From Rickettsiales bacterium (GTDB taxonomy: Bacteria; Pseudomonadota; Alphaproteobacteria; Rickettsiales; Midichloriaceae): a stretch of 64,000 nucleotides of DNA. Both the position numbers and the translations under genes were made by a program. Positions 1 through 9,521 of the stretch are shown here, piece after piece. The notes below the pieces were generated by a model that had not been told where the DNA came from, ran no database searches, and saw only the letters and a list, made by a program, of their open reading frames with translations. Each line of letters opens with the position of its first letter. The stretch's first letter is position 1. The DNA is taken from positions 186,001 through 250,000 of the forward strand of contig JALQUO010000001.1 of assembly GCA_023263785.1 (NCBI GenBank), read 5' to 3'.

Positions 1-174
1 CCGAAACTTACACTAAATGTAATGAAGAATATAAAAGAGGCATTCGCTGGCAAAATAGTTCTTATAATTACTCATCAGCATGAGATGCAAAATTCTCTTT
101 ATAAGATGGAAACATCAGCTGATTTTTTCAATACCATAATTGAGTTTGATAGTGAGGGACTAGTGACTCACTGA
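1..174 (+). CDS. C-terminal end of an ABC-type ATPase (partial)
   Basis: The window opens inside a reading frame that ends in TGA at 172-174. The 57 visible residues contain KIVLIITHQHEM, which looks like the H-loop (switch) strand of an ABC ATPase, where a THR/THQ histidine contacts the gamma phosphate. A short FxxIIEFD tail follows. This is the usual end of an exporter-type nucleotide-binding domain. Everything upstream is outside the window, so the substrate cannot be named. Its last 15 bases overlap convergently with the 3' end of lon. The call rests on one motif, so another P-loop family is possible. Confidence 0.45.
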   Translation, partial: PKLTLNVMKNIKEAFAGKIVLIITHQHEMQNSLYKMETSADFFNTIIEFDSEGLVTH

Positions 175-2556
175 TGCCTCAACCGCTTTCTTATTTTTCT
201 TCTTTGGAACCTCTATTGCTTCGATATCACTCTGAATTGGATTTTCTGCAAGAGCAAGTCCGAGGACTTCATCTGCAGATTCAACTGATATGATCTTGAT
301 ACCCTCTTTAACATTCTTTGGCATCTCCTCAAGATCCTTGACGTTCTCAGAAGGGATTAATACTGTTTTTACTCCACCACGTAATGCAGCGAGAAGCTTT
401 TCCTTTAGCCCACCAATACCAAGCACCCTACCGCTAAGAGTCACTTCACCAGTCATAGCAATATTATTCTTAACAGGTATTCCTGTGATTGCAGAAGTTA
501 TCGATGTACATATAGCTATACCTGCAGAAGGTCCATCCTTTGGAACTGCTCCTTCAGGAACGTGTAGGTGGATGTCATTGTCCTTAAAGAATTGAGGCTC
601 TATGTTGAGATCCTTAGATCTAGATCTGATGAAACTTATTGCAGCTAACACAGATTCCTTCATGACATCTCCTAGCTTCCCTGTGATTTTTACTTCTCCT
701 TTTCCTGGTAAAACAACAACTTCTATCTCAAGTAAATCACCACCAACTTCACTGTATGACAAACCATTTGTTATACCAACTCTATTCTCAGGCCTTATTT
801 CTCCATAGAGGAATTTTTTAACCCCTAAGAATTCCTTGATGTTGTCTTTTGTTACAACAACCTTTGTTATTCTATCTATGGTAATTTTCTTGATAGATTT
901 ACGCATTATCTTTGCAATTTCTCTATCTAAGTTACGCACACCAGACTCTCTTGTATAGTATCTGATGATTTCCATTATTGCGTCATCAGAGATCTCACAC
1001 TCACCTTTTTTAACACCATGTGTTTTAATTTGCTTAGGAATCAAGTGACTTTTTGCAATTTCGAGCTTTTCTTCTTCTGTGTATCCAGAGAGTCTTATAA
1101 CTTCAAGTCTATCAAGAAGTGGTTTTTGTAGATTTGTACTGTTTGCAGTAGTTATGAATATTACTTTTGACAAGTCATAATCAATTTCCATATAATGGTC
1201 ATTGAAGATCTTGTTTTGCTCAGGATCAAGTACTTCAAGCATTGCAGCAGATGGATCACTTCTGTAATCTTTACCCATCTTATCAATCTCATCTAGAAGT
1301 ATCAAAGGGTTAGAAGTACCAGCTTTCTTCATGGCTTGGATTATCTTACCAGGCATCGCACCAACATAAGTTCTTCTGTGACCTTTGATCTCTGCTTCAT
1401 CACGCAATCCCCCAACTGCAACTTTAACAAACTCTCTACCAGTCGCTTTAGCAATTGACTTAGCTAATGATGTCTTACCAACCCCAGGAGGTCCTACAAG
1501 ACATATGATTGGACCTGCAGCACCCTCAGTTCTTAAACCAACTGCAAGATACTCAATGATTCTTTCTTTTACTTTCTCTAATCCGTAGTGCTCGTCATCT
1601 AAAACCTTCTGAGCATTCGTCAGATCTTTTTTGATTGTTGAGAACTTCTGCCAAGGCAAGTCAATTATCCAATCCAAGTAATTTCTGATGACGTTTGCCT
1701 CAGATGAAAAGGAATTCATTGAACGAAGCTTCTTAAGTTCGCTGTCGGCTTTCTCACGAGCTTCTTTTGTGAGTTTCAATCTTTTAATCTTTTTTGAAAC
1801 CTCATTGAGCTCATCCTTTGCATCTTCTTCACCAAGTTCTTTATGAATAGCTTTCAGTTGCTCATTTAAATAATAATCTCGCTGACTTTTTTCAATTTGT
1901 GTTTTTACTCTATTTTTTATTCTATGATCTGCATTTAAAAACTCTATTTTTGAGTTGATGAAAACGAGAAGTTGCTCGAATCTTTTCTTCAGCTTTGTTA
2001 CTTCAAGAAGTTTTTGTTTTTTGTCAACGTTCAGGATGATATGAGAACTGATTGCATCAGTTAAAGCTCTTGGATCTTTTATGTCCAGGATGTTATGTAA
2101 TACATCATTACTAACTCTTCTGTGCATTTTTACATACTCCTCAAAAACTTCTTTCAATGATCTTTCAAGAGATTTTATTTGTTCACCATCTACATTTTCA
2201 TGTCCTTCATTTAGAAACTTTACTTCTGCCTGCAGGTATTCTTTATCTGTAATGAAATTTAGCACCTTTACTTTTTCACAACCTTCAACAAGGATTTTCA
2301 TGTTTGTTGTTTGAAGTTTTAGAACCTGTAAGACTTTTGATACAACACCAACTTTATATATGCCTGAAGTTTTCGGAGAATCATCACCAGGATCTTTTTG
2401 AGCAATCAACAATATTTTTGAATCAACTTTATCTATTGCCTCAAGAGCTTTTATTGATGATTCCCTTCCTATGAAAAGGGGTGCTATCATCTTTGGAAAC
2501 ATAACTAGGTCCCTTAGAGGTAGAACTGGATAGATTAAGGTTTTGTTTTCTGCCAT
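160..2556 (-). CDS. lon: ATP-dependent protease Lon
   Basis: Lon is a cytosolic AAA+ serine protease that degrades misfolded and short-lived proteins. The 798 residues match the usual bacterial length (E. coli 784). An N-terminal substrate-binding domain covers about residues 1-200 and a helical coiled region follows. The AAA+ module has Walker A GPPGVGKT and Walker B ILLDEID. The C-terminal protease domain carries the Ser-Lys dyad, with Ser in DGPSAG near residue 677 and Lys in GGLKEK near 720. All key residues are present, so it should be active. It is transcribed away from mreD, and the 194-base gap between them must hold both promoters. Confidence 0.97.
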   Translation of the reverse strand: MAENKTLIYPVLPLRDLVMFPKMIAPLFIGRESSIKALEAIDKVDSKILLIAQKDPGDDSPKTSGIYKVGVVSKVLQVLKLQTTNMKILVEGCEKVKVLNFITDKEYLQAEVKFLNEGHENVDGEQIKSLERSLKEVFEEYVKMHRRVSNDVLHNILDIKDPRALTDAISSHIILNVDKKQKLLEVTKLKKRFEQLLVFINSKIEFLNADHRIKNRVKTQIEKSQRDYYLNEQLKAIHKELGEEDAKDELNEVSKKIKRLKLTKEAREKADSELKKLRSMNSFSSEANVIRNYLDWIIDLPWQKFSTIKKDLTNAQKVLDDEHYGLEKVKERIIEYLAVGLRTEGAAGPIICLVGPPGVGKTSLAKSIAKATGREFVKVAVGGLRDEAEIKGHRRTYVGAMPGKIIQAMKKAGTSNPLILLDEIDKMGKDYRSDPSAAMLEVLDPEQNKIFNDHYMEIDYDLSKVIFITTANSTNLQKPLLDRLEVIRLSGYTEEEKLEIAKSHLIPKQIKTHGVKKGECEISDDAIMEIIRYYTRESGVRNLDREIAKIMRKSIKKITIDRITKVVVTKDNIKEFLGVKKFLYGEIRPENRVGITNGLSYSEVGGDLLEIEVVVLPGKGEVKITGKLGDVMKESVLAAISFIRSRSKDLNIEPQFFKDNDIHLHVPEGAVPKDGPSAGIAICTSITSAITGIPVKNNIAMTGEVTLSGRVLGIGGLKEKLLAALRGGVKTVLIPSENVKDLEEMPKNVKEGIKIISVESADEVLGLALAENPIQSDIEAIEVPKKKNKKAVEASVSH

Positions 2557-2750
2557 TGCAAGATAATTTTATTCAAAAAAATTTTAAGCTGCTGCTTAAT
2601 AGGTAATATATTACTCATTCCATTATAAACAAGACCATAAATATTATTTAAATCATAATTTTTTTGTTTTGAACCTTGACTATCAAAAATATTTTGTCTC
2701 TATTTATACTCACTTTAGCATTAAGTAGATAACAGATAGAAATATTTTTT

Positions 2751-3233
2751 ATGAACATAGAATATAATTCCAAACAAATAGAGAAAAATAACTACAAGTT
2801 ACTTTCTATTTTTATTATTTTGTCTTGTTTTTTATTCACTCCAATATTACTTGAAAAATATTTAATACTATATTCTTTTGTTTCTGCAACTCTCATCTCA
2901 TTTGTGTATTCCAAAAATAAAATAAGTTTACCAATACTATTAATAAATTTCATGATTGAGATATTTGATTCAGGAATAGTTGGTTTATCTCAAGTCGCTT
3001 ATATGATAACAGTGTATGTTAGAAAGCATTTTTACACGAGATTTCAAAACACTGGAACAACTGCATATAGTTTCTTTATAGTAATTCTTGCAAAGACTAT
3101 TATTGACTTAGGAATAAAACAATTTTTTGACTTTGTATTAAACTATGATTTATATATTTTTAGTTTCCTATATACATATGGTTTTTGCATTCTTATAATG
3201 AAAATAATGAAAGGAAATGAACAAAGGCGTTGA
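2751..3233 (+). CDS. mreD: Rod shape-determining protein MreD (probable)
   Basis: This is a 160-residue integral membrane protein with about five hydrophobic segments (near 18-35, 38-52, 57-75, 103-125 and 132-152) and a basic, polar N-terminus. Size and topology match MreD, an inner-membrane partner of MreC and the elongation peptidoglycan machinery. MreD is poorly conserved in sequence, so the call leans on context. Its last 17 bases overlap the start of the PBP2 gene mrdA, the classic mreD-mrdA order. MreB and MreC are not in the window. Confidence 0.62.
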   Translation: MNIEYNSKQIEKNNYKLLSIFIILSCFLFTPILLEKYLILYSFVSATLISFVYSKNKISLPILLINFMIEIFDSGIVGLSQVAYMITVYVRKHFYTRFQNTGTTAYSFFIVILAKTIIDLGIKQFFDFVLNYDLYIFSFLYTYGFCILIMKIMKGNEQRR

Positions 3234-4896
3234 AAAACAAAAATTCAATAGAAGATCTGTCTTCATGATGTTCTTCAAAGGTTTTTTGTTTTCAATATTA
3301 GGTATAAATATATATAATATTCAGATCCTTTCTGGCGACAAATACAGGGTTTTATCTGATAGGAATAGAATCAGAGTTAATATCTTACAACCTCCGAGAG
3401 GTCTTATAATAGATAGAAATGGAGAGGTTTTAGTACAAAATGCTTTTTCATACAGCGCATCAGTAGACTCTGAGATGTGTAATGAATTCAACATGATCCT
3501 AGATGAAATCAAGCAAATCTGTAAGAAGCCAGTTGATGAGATAAAGCAACTATCACAGATAACACTGTGTGATAATCTTAAATGGGATGATATAGCAAAG
3601 ATCGAATCAAACATAAAAATCAATGAGATGGTTAAAATTAACCAATCATACAAAAGAATATACATATATTCTGATCTTATGGGATACATCACTGGATATA
3701 CAGGGATACCATCAAAAGAAGAGGATAAAAACAATAACTTTGTAATTGGAAAAAATGGACTTGAGATGTCATGTGAGGAGTTCCTTAAAGGGGTTTATGG
3801 ATCCCAGAAAGTTGAGGTTAATGCTTTTGGTAAGACTGTTAGGGATATCAATATCCAACCACCAATTCAAGGTGAGACAATTACAGCATCTGTTGATTTG
3901 AGATTACAGCAGAAAATCGCAGAGATAAATGATGAAAACAAAGGCATCAACATAGCAATGGATATCAAAAGTGGTGAGATATTAGCTATGCACTCAGCAC
4001 CAGGATATGATCCGAATCTCTTCACAGATGGAATAAAGGCAAAGGATTGGAATAGATTGATGAATGATCCAAGGAAGCCATTGATTAATAAAAGTATTGC
4101 AAGTCTGTACCCTCCTGGTTCAACCTTCAAGATGCTTACGATGCTTGCTATCTTCAGAGCAGGAATCAATCCGAATGAATCAGTTTTTTGTACTGGAGAG
4201 CACAGGATAGGAAATAGAGTGTTACACTGCTGGAAAAAAGGTGGCCATGGATACATCAACGGATATAATGCCCTCGAGAATTCGTGCAATATATACCTGG
4301 CAATTCAAGGGATGAAGTCAGGTATTGATGGGATAGCAACAGTTGCAAGGGAGTTTGGACTAGGTAGTAAGACAGGCATAGAGCTACCATTTGAGGCAAG
4401 CGGTTTAATTCCAGATAAGGAATGGAAGAAAAAAAGACACAACAAACCATGGACCTTCGGAGATACAGCAAACATCACGATTGGCCAAGGATATGCTCTT
4501 ACAAGTCCAATACAGCTTGCTCAGATGACTGCTAGGATTGCCTCAGGGAAAAATGTCAAACCAACTGTTCTCTGTAATCAGAATCTAATCTTTCATGATA
4601 TCGATGGCATAAATCAAAATCATTTACAGATCGTAAGAGATAGTATGTATAATGTTATGAGGAATCACCATTGGGAAAACCTGAAAATTGCTGGGAAAAC
4701 TGGTACAGCACAAGTTATATCTAGACGAGATGCAAAGGGTAGGTTCGGAGATCACTCTTTATTTGTTGGCTTTGGTCCATATGATGATCCAAAGTATGCA
4801 GTGGTCTCAATAGCTGAAAATGCCGGCTGGGGTGCTGACACAGCATTGCCAATAACAAAGAAGATATTTCGTGCACTTTATGACATAGTAGGGTAA
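3217..4896 (+). CDS. mrdA: Penicillin-binding protein 2 (peptidoglycan transpeptidase)
   Basis: PBP2 cross-links peptidoglycan during side-wall elongation. The 559 residues begin with a short cytoplasmic tail and one membrane anchor (about 16-35), then a PBP dimerisation domain and the transpeptidase domain. The three catalytic motifs are intact: SxxK as STFK (Ser302, Lys305), SxN as SCN (356-358) and KTG as KTGT (494-497). The start overlaps the preceding mreD-like gene by 17 bases, indicating one transcript and probable translational coupling. With ftsW elsewhere in the window, it shows that this bacterium keeps a peptidoglycan synthesis system. Confidence 0.95.
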   Translation: MNKGVEKQKFNRRSVFMMFFKGFLFSILGINIYNIQILSGDKYRVLSDRNRIRVNILQPPRGLIIDRNGEVLVQNAFSYSASVDSEMCNEFNMILDEIKQICKKPVDEIKQLSQITLCDNLKWDDIAKIESNIKINEMVKINQSYKRIYIYSDLMGYITGYTGIPSKEEDKNNNFVIGKNGLEMSCEEFLKGVYGSQKVEVNAFGKTVRDINIQPPIQGETITASVDLRLQQKIAEINDENKGINIAMDIKSGEILAMHSAPGYDPNLFTDGIKAKDWNRLMNDPRKPLINKSIASLYPPGSTFKMLTMLAIFRAGINPNESVFCTGEHRIGNRVLHCWKKGGHGYINGYNALENSCNIYLAIQGMKSGIDGIATVAREFGLGSKTGIELPFEASGLIPDKEWKKKRHNKPWTFGDTANITIGQGYALTSPIQLAQMTARIASGKNVKPTVLCNQNLIFHDIDGINQNHLQIVRDSMYNVMRNHHWENLKIAGKTGTAQVISRRDAKGRFGDHSLFVGFGPYDDPKYAVVSIAENAGWGADTALPITKKIFRALYDIVG

Positions 4897-4967
4897 TGGA
4901 AAGACTAGTGCAAATGCAAAGCTAGAAACGATTTAAAATAAAAAATAAAAAATAAAAAAATTTTACA

Positions 4968-5627
4968 GTGTCAAATTTATTACAAGTACAGGGAGGAAAA
5001 AAAGTTACAGGACAGGAGAAAGCAGAAGGCCTTGTTTGTGTATTCCATGGATATGGAGCAAACAGAGAAAACTTATATGATGTAGCAGAAGCACTCTCAA
5101 GAGAACTACCATCATTAAGGTTTATAATACCAAATGGCATACAGAAGTTTGAAGGATACCCATTTGGTGACGGATATCAATGGTTTAGCCTTAGGGAGTT
5201 CACTCAACAATATATGCAAAAGGGCCTTGTATCTGTTGCGCCAAAAATATCAAGCTGGATAAGAGATAGGCTTAATGAACTCCATCTAACTGAAGATAAA
5301 CTGTATCTCAGTGGTTTTTCACAAGGTGCGATGTTGTCATTGTTCTTGGCTGCCTCTGGGCTTATATCCCCAAAGAAAGTCTTAGTTTATTCTGGGATGT
5401 TTGTGCCACCTCCAGTTATTAATAGTAAAGAAAAGAATACAAGTATTTTAGCAATCCATGGTGATGTAGACGGTGTTGTTCCACTAGATATGACTAAGAC
5501 CAGCTATAACCTACTTGGAGCTCATGGATTGAATGATCTAAAGTTCTTAGTTGAAAATGGTGTAGAGCATTACATTACACCAAAAGGTATTTCTGAAGGA
5601 ATTAGGTTTTTAAACATCAAAACATAA
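4968..5627 (+). CDS. Phospholipase/carboxylesterase family alpha/beta hydrolase
   Basis: This 219-residue cytosolic alpha/beta hydrolase is of the carboxylesterase/acyl-protein thioesterase type. FHGYGAN near residues 26-32 gives the oxyanion-hole region. GFSQG places the nucleophile at Ser118, IHGDVDGVVP supplies the acidic residue, and the His in VEHYITP completes the triad. The start used is GTG at 4968. The upstream stretch is an A-rich run without a clear Shine-Dalgarno sequence. It follows mrdA by 71 bases on the same strand. The substrate cannot be inferred. Confidence 0.85.
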   Translation: MSNLLQVQGGKKVTGQEKAEGLVCVFHGYGANRENLYDVAEALSRELPSLRFIIPNGIQKFEGYPFGDGYQWFSLREFTQQYMQKGLVSVAPKISSWIRDRLNELHLTEDKLYLSGFSQGAMLSLFLAASGLISPKKVLVYSGMFVPPPVINSKEKNTSILAIHGDVDGVVPLDMTKTSYNLLGAHGLNDLKFLVENGVEHYITPKGISEGIRFLNIKT

Positions 5628-5693
5628 TTATAATAATTCTGTAACAATTCTGTAATAATTGCTTTGTATTATTTAAGAACAATAGAACTTTCC

Positions 5694-5701
5694 AAAGGGG
5701 G
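5694..5701 (+). promoter_or_regulatory. Exceptionally strong Shine-Dalgarno site
   Basis: AAAGGGGG lies four bases before the ATG at 5706. Most genes in this window have weak or no visible ribosome binding site. The site decides the start of the unknown helical protein. Confidence 0.75.
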
Positions 5702-5705
5702 AAAA

Positions 5706-6875
5706 ATGAAACAAAAAGCACAAGAATTTATATCAAAACTACAAAGTGTTTTAGATCAAGATCTTAAAAACTTACAAATAGAAGTTTTAGTATGGGCAAT
5801 AGAAGGAGAACATTCTGATTTATTAACGGCTGTAAAGGTACGCAATCTTAAAAGCAAACTAAGTGAGCTCAATTTTAATATTAAGGCAAAAAACATAGAC
5901 AGAGCCCTCACTCTTCTTGGGCAAATTCCTCATGCATATCTTACAAGATCACAAAGAGCCTTGCGTGAAAAAGTACTTAACGGTGAGAGCATAGCAGATC
6001 TTTCAAGTTTTAATGAAGTTGTTGAGGGATTTCGTACTGCAACTAGCGACGATGAGATAATGAGTGCTATGGAAAAAGCTAACTGGGCTGTAACTGAGAT
6101 TATAAATACAGAATCTAAATACGGACCTTTACAATCTAAAGTTAGTGATTTATTCAAAGAATTTAATGATTCGGTTGCAGCAAAAGTAGAAAAGAAAGCA
6201 TTCCTTCATCCAACGGTTCTTAGAGGAGTTGCTGAGTTAACTGTAAATAATGCTGACAGAATCAATTCATCAAAACAAGCATCTAAACAACAAATTGCAG
6301 TTACTATGCAAGATAGATCGAATTTTAGGATTCAGAATGAAAAAATAAATCAACTGAAAGAAAAATTAGCAAAAGAACTAAGAAATCTTGATGAGGAATT
6401 TAAAGCAGATATAAATCGCCTTTTAAATATTCCAGCAGGAAAAAATGACGAGGTCACCAAAAGTAAGGAATACAAACATTTCATGAAGCTTTGTTTTGCA
6501 CTGAGAGATAGGATTCAGAATGATTTGAAAGATACAAAGTATTCAAGTATGTTTTCAGAAGAAGCAAGAGAAGCCCGTAAAAGAGTTCATGAAGAAAGTG
6601 TTAGACACATGCCTTGGATGATGAGACAAGAGGAGGAGTCAAAGTTTAACACACAAGAAACAGGAATAAATATTCTTGAATTTTTTCACAAATTTAAAAA
6701 GTTTCTTGATAAGATTTGGAAGGCATTATTAACATTAGTTGATAAATTTGGTCTGCTTCCTGAAACCACTCAAGTTATTAATCTAAGAAATTCAGGAAAT
6801 GAGTGGCAGAAATTTGTTGCTGAAAGAGGTAGTGAAGTTGTAAAAAATCATGGTTTAGAACCACTAAATTTTTAA
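5706..6875 (+). CDS. Unknown helical protein with a very strong ribosome binding site
   Basis: I do not recognise this 389-residue protein. It is polar and almost wholly helical, with no signal peptide; a long coiled-coil-like stretch covers about residues 200-240. Near residues 325-350 there is an amphipathic, partly hydrophobic segment (ILEFFHKF, IWKALLTLVDKFGLLPE). The ATG at 5706 is preferred over the upstream TTG at 5664 because AAAGGGGG at 5694-5701 sits four bases before it. Such a strong site is rare in this window. Its last four bases overlap convergently with rmuC. A lineage-specific or host-interaction protein is possible but unproven. Confidence 0.75.
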   Translation: MKQKAQEFISKLQSVLDQDLKNLQIEVLVWAIEGEHSDLLTAVKVRNLKSKLSELNFNIKAKNIDRALTLLGQIPHAYLTRSQRALREKVLNGESIADLSSFNEVVEGFRTATSDDEIMSAMEKANWAVTEIINTESKYGPLQSKVSDLFKEFNDSVAAKVEKKAFLHPTVLRGVAELTVNNADRINSSKQASKQQIAVTMQDRSNFRIQNEKINQLKEKLAKELRNLDEEFKADINRLLNIPAGKNDEVTKSKEYKHFMKLCFALRDRIQNDLKDTKYSSMFSEEAREARKRVHEESVRHMPWMMRQEEESKFNTQETGINILEFFHKFKKFLDKIWKALLTLVDKFGLLPETTQVINLRNSGNEWQKFVAERGSEVVKNHGLEPLNF

Positions 6876-8209
6876 ATTGAATCTTCTTCTTCAACTGTTG
6901 TAGGCAAAATTCCATTTACAATGTTCGTTGGTGCAACGACATTGTACTTGTTTTCAAAATTATCAAGTCTTGTTTTGAGAAGTCTTGATCTATTTTCTGC
7001 ATCACTTATTGTAGAGCTCGCCTGATCAAGTTTTATCTTTGTTTTGCTTAGCAGATCTGCAAACTTCAGGAACTCTTTTCTCACAACATCTAGTACCTTC
7101 CATACATCACTTGAGCGTTTTTCTATTGCAAGTGTTCTGAAGCCCATCTGTAGGCTATTAACTATGGCTGAGAGGGTAGTTGGACCAGTAATGATAACTC
7201 TGTGATCCCGCTGCACTGAGTCAACTAGTCCAGGATTTCTTAGGATTTCTGCATAGAGCCCTTCGATTGGTATAAACATTAGTGCGAAGTCAGTTGTAAC
7301 TGGTGGATGTATATACTTCTCAGCAATAGTCTTAGCACATTTCTTGATGGCATTCTCAATGGCTTTTTCTTCCACAGCGATTGCATCTTTATCACACTTG
7401 TCATGTGCTTCCACAAGTCTTTGGTAATTTGATAGGGGAAACTTTGCATCTATTGGTAGCATCACATGCTTTTGCTCTGAATCCCTACCTGGTAGGTTTA
7501 TTGTAAACTCAACGCGATCTTGTGTACCCTGCTTGATAACAATATTCTCACTGTATTGCTCTTTTGTTAGGAATTGCTCCAGAATGTTTCCTAGCTGTAC
7601 CTCTCCAAGGATGCCTCGTGTTTTCACATTACTCAGGACCTTTTTCAGATCTCCAACCCCTGCTGCAAGTGATTTCATTTCACCTAGGCCTTGATATACC
7701 ATCTCAAGTCTTTCACTAACTATTTTGAAGGAATCTCCGAGTCTTTTTTCAAGAGTATCATGAAGTTTCTCCTCAACAGTCAACCTAATCTTTTCTAATT
7801 TATCTTCATTTTCTTTTTGTAAACCATTTAACTTATGTTCAACAGTCGTCCTGAGGTTTTCCATCTTTGTGTCGTTTCCAGCAATCAGCTGAGCCATTTG
7901 TTTATGTAGTACTTCCAAACCATTCTGTTGAGCCAAGAGTATTGATTGAATATTGTGACTAAGAGATTGAACAACTGAATTCTCAACCTGTGTTGCAGAT
8001 GAGGTCACCATGGATTGAAGAATTAAGACCTGTTGGTTAAGCATTTCGAGCTTCATTGATACCTCACTCATCATTTGCTTTTGTTCTTCAAATGCTGTGT
8101 TTGATTCTCTTCTGGAGGATATAGTTTTGATCGTAGAAACTATGATTGCTGTGATGCAGATGATTGGTACGATGACTACCAATGATATCACTAAGAAGGG
8201 ACTATCCAT
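6872..8209 (-). CDS. rmuC: RmuC family DNA recombination protein
   Basis: RmuC family proteins are thought to limit rearrangements at DNA repeats. The 445 residues show an N-terminal membrane anchor (about 5-27) and a long coiled coil (about 40-190). The nuclease-like RmuC core follows, with GILGEVQLG and PIDAKFPLSNYQRL. The acidic and lysine residues of the DAKFP motif resemble a PD-(D/E)XK active site. Length and order match the family. It ends four bases inside the convergent unknown gene. The start is ATG at 8209. Confidence 0.93.
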   Translation of the reverse strand: MDSPFLVISLVVIVPIICITAIIVSTIKTISSRRESNTAFEEQKQMMSEVSMKLEMLNQQVLILQSMVTSSATQVENSVVQSLSHNIQSILLAQQNGLEVLHKQMAQLIAGNDTKMENLRTTVEHKLNGLQKENEDKLEKIRLTVEEKLHDTLEKRLGDSFKIVSERLEMVYQGLGEMKSLAAGVGDLKKVLSNVKTRGILGEVQLGNILEQFLTKEQYSENIVIKQGTQDRVEFTINLPGRDSEQKHVMLPIDAKFPLSNYQRLVEAHDKCDKDAIAVEEKAIENAIKKCAKTIAEKYIHPPVTTDFALMFIPIEGLYAEILRNPGLVDSVQRDHRVIITGPTTLSAIVNSLQMGFRTLAIEKRSSDVWKVLDVVRKEFLKFADLLSKTKIKLDQASSTISDAENRSRLLKTRLDNFENKYNVVAPTNIVNGILPTTVEEEDSI

Positions 8210-8249
8210 TTAATACCTTATACTTTTTTTTAAGTATATAGTACCAAAC

Positions 8250-8278
8250 AGAAAAAACAACAGTGAGATACTGTTGTT
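8250..8278 (-). terminator. Intrinsic terminator of the TrpR/YerC-like gene
   Basis: A perfect nine-base-pair hairpin (AACAACAGT at 8256-8264, loop GAGAT, ACTGTTGTT at 8270-8278) lies 29 bases past the stop codon at 8307. Read on the minus strand it runs directly into a T-rich stretch, as in factor-independent terminators. It sits between that gene and the downstream same-strand rmuC, so it separates the two units. Confidence 0.8.
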
Positions 8279-8306
8279 AGGGTTGTTTTTTAGCCATTCA
8301 TAGCTG

Positions 8307-8963
8307 TTACGTTGTCATCAAATGTTTCATTTTTGCTAAAAGCCCAGACTCTCCTAAACGCTTAAGAACTGTTTTGTAACCATTATTGTTTTCATGAAGA
8401 AGGAAACGAGCAACTCTTGTGATTGTTGCAATACTAACTCTTGTTAGTTCATGAATTTCTCTGTAAGATAAGAATCCAGCCATCAAAAGCTTAGCAACTT
8501 CTAATCTCTCTTCCATTGATTTTACTTCTGCTGGTGTGCAGATATCTCTCAAGAATGCATAAACCTCATCAGGAGCTTTTAAATGTAAAAAAGAATTACA
8601 TAATTGTAGAGCTAAAGCATCAAGTCCAGGAACATTTGATTCTTCATTTTTTCTTGGTAATAAACCAGACTCTCCTAAACGCTTAAGAACTGTTTTGTAA
8701 CCATTATTGCTTTCATGAAGAAGGAAACGAGCAACTCTTGTGATTGTTGCAATACTAACTTTTGTTAGCTCATGAATTTCTCTATAAGATAAAAATCCAG
8801 CCATCAAAAGATTTGCAACTTCTAGTCTTTCTTCCATTGATTTGATTTCAGCTGGTGTGCAAATATCCTTCAAGAATGCATAAACCTCTGGCTGTGCTTT
8901 AAATTGAAGGAAGGAATTACATAACTGTAATGTTAAAGGTGATAAGTTTGTTTGTATAGACAT
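8307..8963 (-). CDS. TrpR/YerC-like DNA-binding protein, tandem two-domain fusion
   Basis: This 218-residue protein consists of two near-identical TrpR/YerC/YecD-type helix-turn-helix domains, about residues 1-107 and 108-218. Each domain contains DICTPAE and MEERLEVA, then the putative recognition helix SYREIHELT-VSIATITRVARFL. Normal family members are single domains of about 100 residues that dimerise, so this looks like a covalent pseudo-dimer. The target and ligand are unknown, and no tryptophan genes are nearby. The gene has its own terminator downstream and a long AT-rich upstream gap. Duplicated DNA is listed separately. Confidence 0.88.
   Translation of the reverse strand: MSIQTNLSPLTLQLCNSFLQFKAQPEVYAFLKDICTPAEIKSMEERLEVANLLMAGFLSYREIHELTKVSIATITRVARFLLHESNNGYKTVLKRLGESGLLPRKNEESNVPGLDALALQLCNSFLHLKAPDEVYAFLRDICTPAEVKSMEERLEVAKLLMAGFLSYREIHELTRVSIATITRVARFLLHENNNGYKTVLKRLGESGLLAKMKHLMTT
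8307..8963. repeat. In-frame tandem duplication, period 321 bp
   Basis: The DNA coding for the two TrpR-like domains is a direct tandem repeat offset by 321 bases (107 codons). For example 8346-8490 matches 8667-8811 with only about five substitutions, mostly silent. The outer parts are more diverged. Such similarity implies a recent duplication or ongoing gene conversion. Confidence 0.9.
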
Positions 8964-9521
8964 TTTTTTATTCCTATTTTGTTTGTTTGTACTTTCTTGG
9001 TTAAAAGAATAACAACTGCAACCTAACCTAGCTTAGCATTTGTATTAATGCAAGAGCTAAATATTAATTAAGATAAGTTTTTTATTGGTTTTCTTTAAAC
9101 TCTCTAAAATTTTTACGTATTTATGTTGATAACTCAACACAAGCTTACAATTAATGATTGTAGCATATCTATTAATAATTGTATATACTAGTTTTTGTAC
9201 AACCCTTTATTGTTTTATTAGTTTAAGTTGTATGTCATTCTTGAATGCAAATTTTTTAACCAAAAACAGTAATAAATTTATATATTAAAAACGAAGCTGT
9301 TTTTTATATATTTTATTCCGTATTGGAATTAACATATTACAAGTTTTTTGCAATGCAATAGATTGCTACAAATCTACTCAGTCAGTTGTTTTTTTTCATA
9401 TAGAATTTTTTTATTAATATGAAGGATGTTATTTTGCATCAATTTGCCAAGGTAAAAATTGTATTAGCTTGCAAATAAATATTTGAGCAGTTATAATCTT
9501 AAAAAAATTATTATAAATCAA
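8964..9521. other. 558-base AT-rich intergenic region
   Basis: No gene, tRNA or conserved RNA is visible here. It is very AT-rich and separates the divergent TrpR-like gene and ATP synthase c gene, so it holds both promoters. Only the atpE promoter at its right end can be assigned. No atpB (a subunit) or atpI gene lies here, although atpB usually precedes atpE. Confidence 0.6.
9469..9497 (+). promoter_or_regulatory. Sigma70-type promoter for the atpE cluster
   Basis: TTGCAA at 9469-9474 and TATAAT at 9492-9497 are separated by exactly 17 bases. Transcription would start near 9504, 18 bases before the ATG at 9522. This also argues against a TTG start at 9483, which would lie inside the promoter. 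Confidence 0.75.

Noticed and set aside
9483-9521. TTG start giving a longer ATP synthase c subunit
   Set aside because: It lies inside the sigma70-type promoter and adds residues not found in the family; ATG at 9522 fits better.
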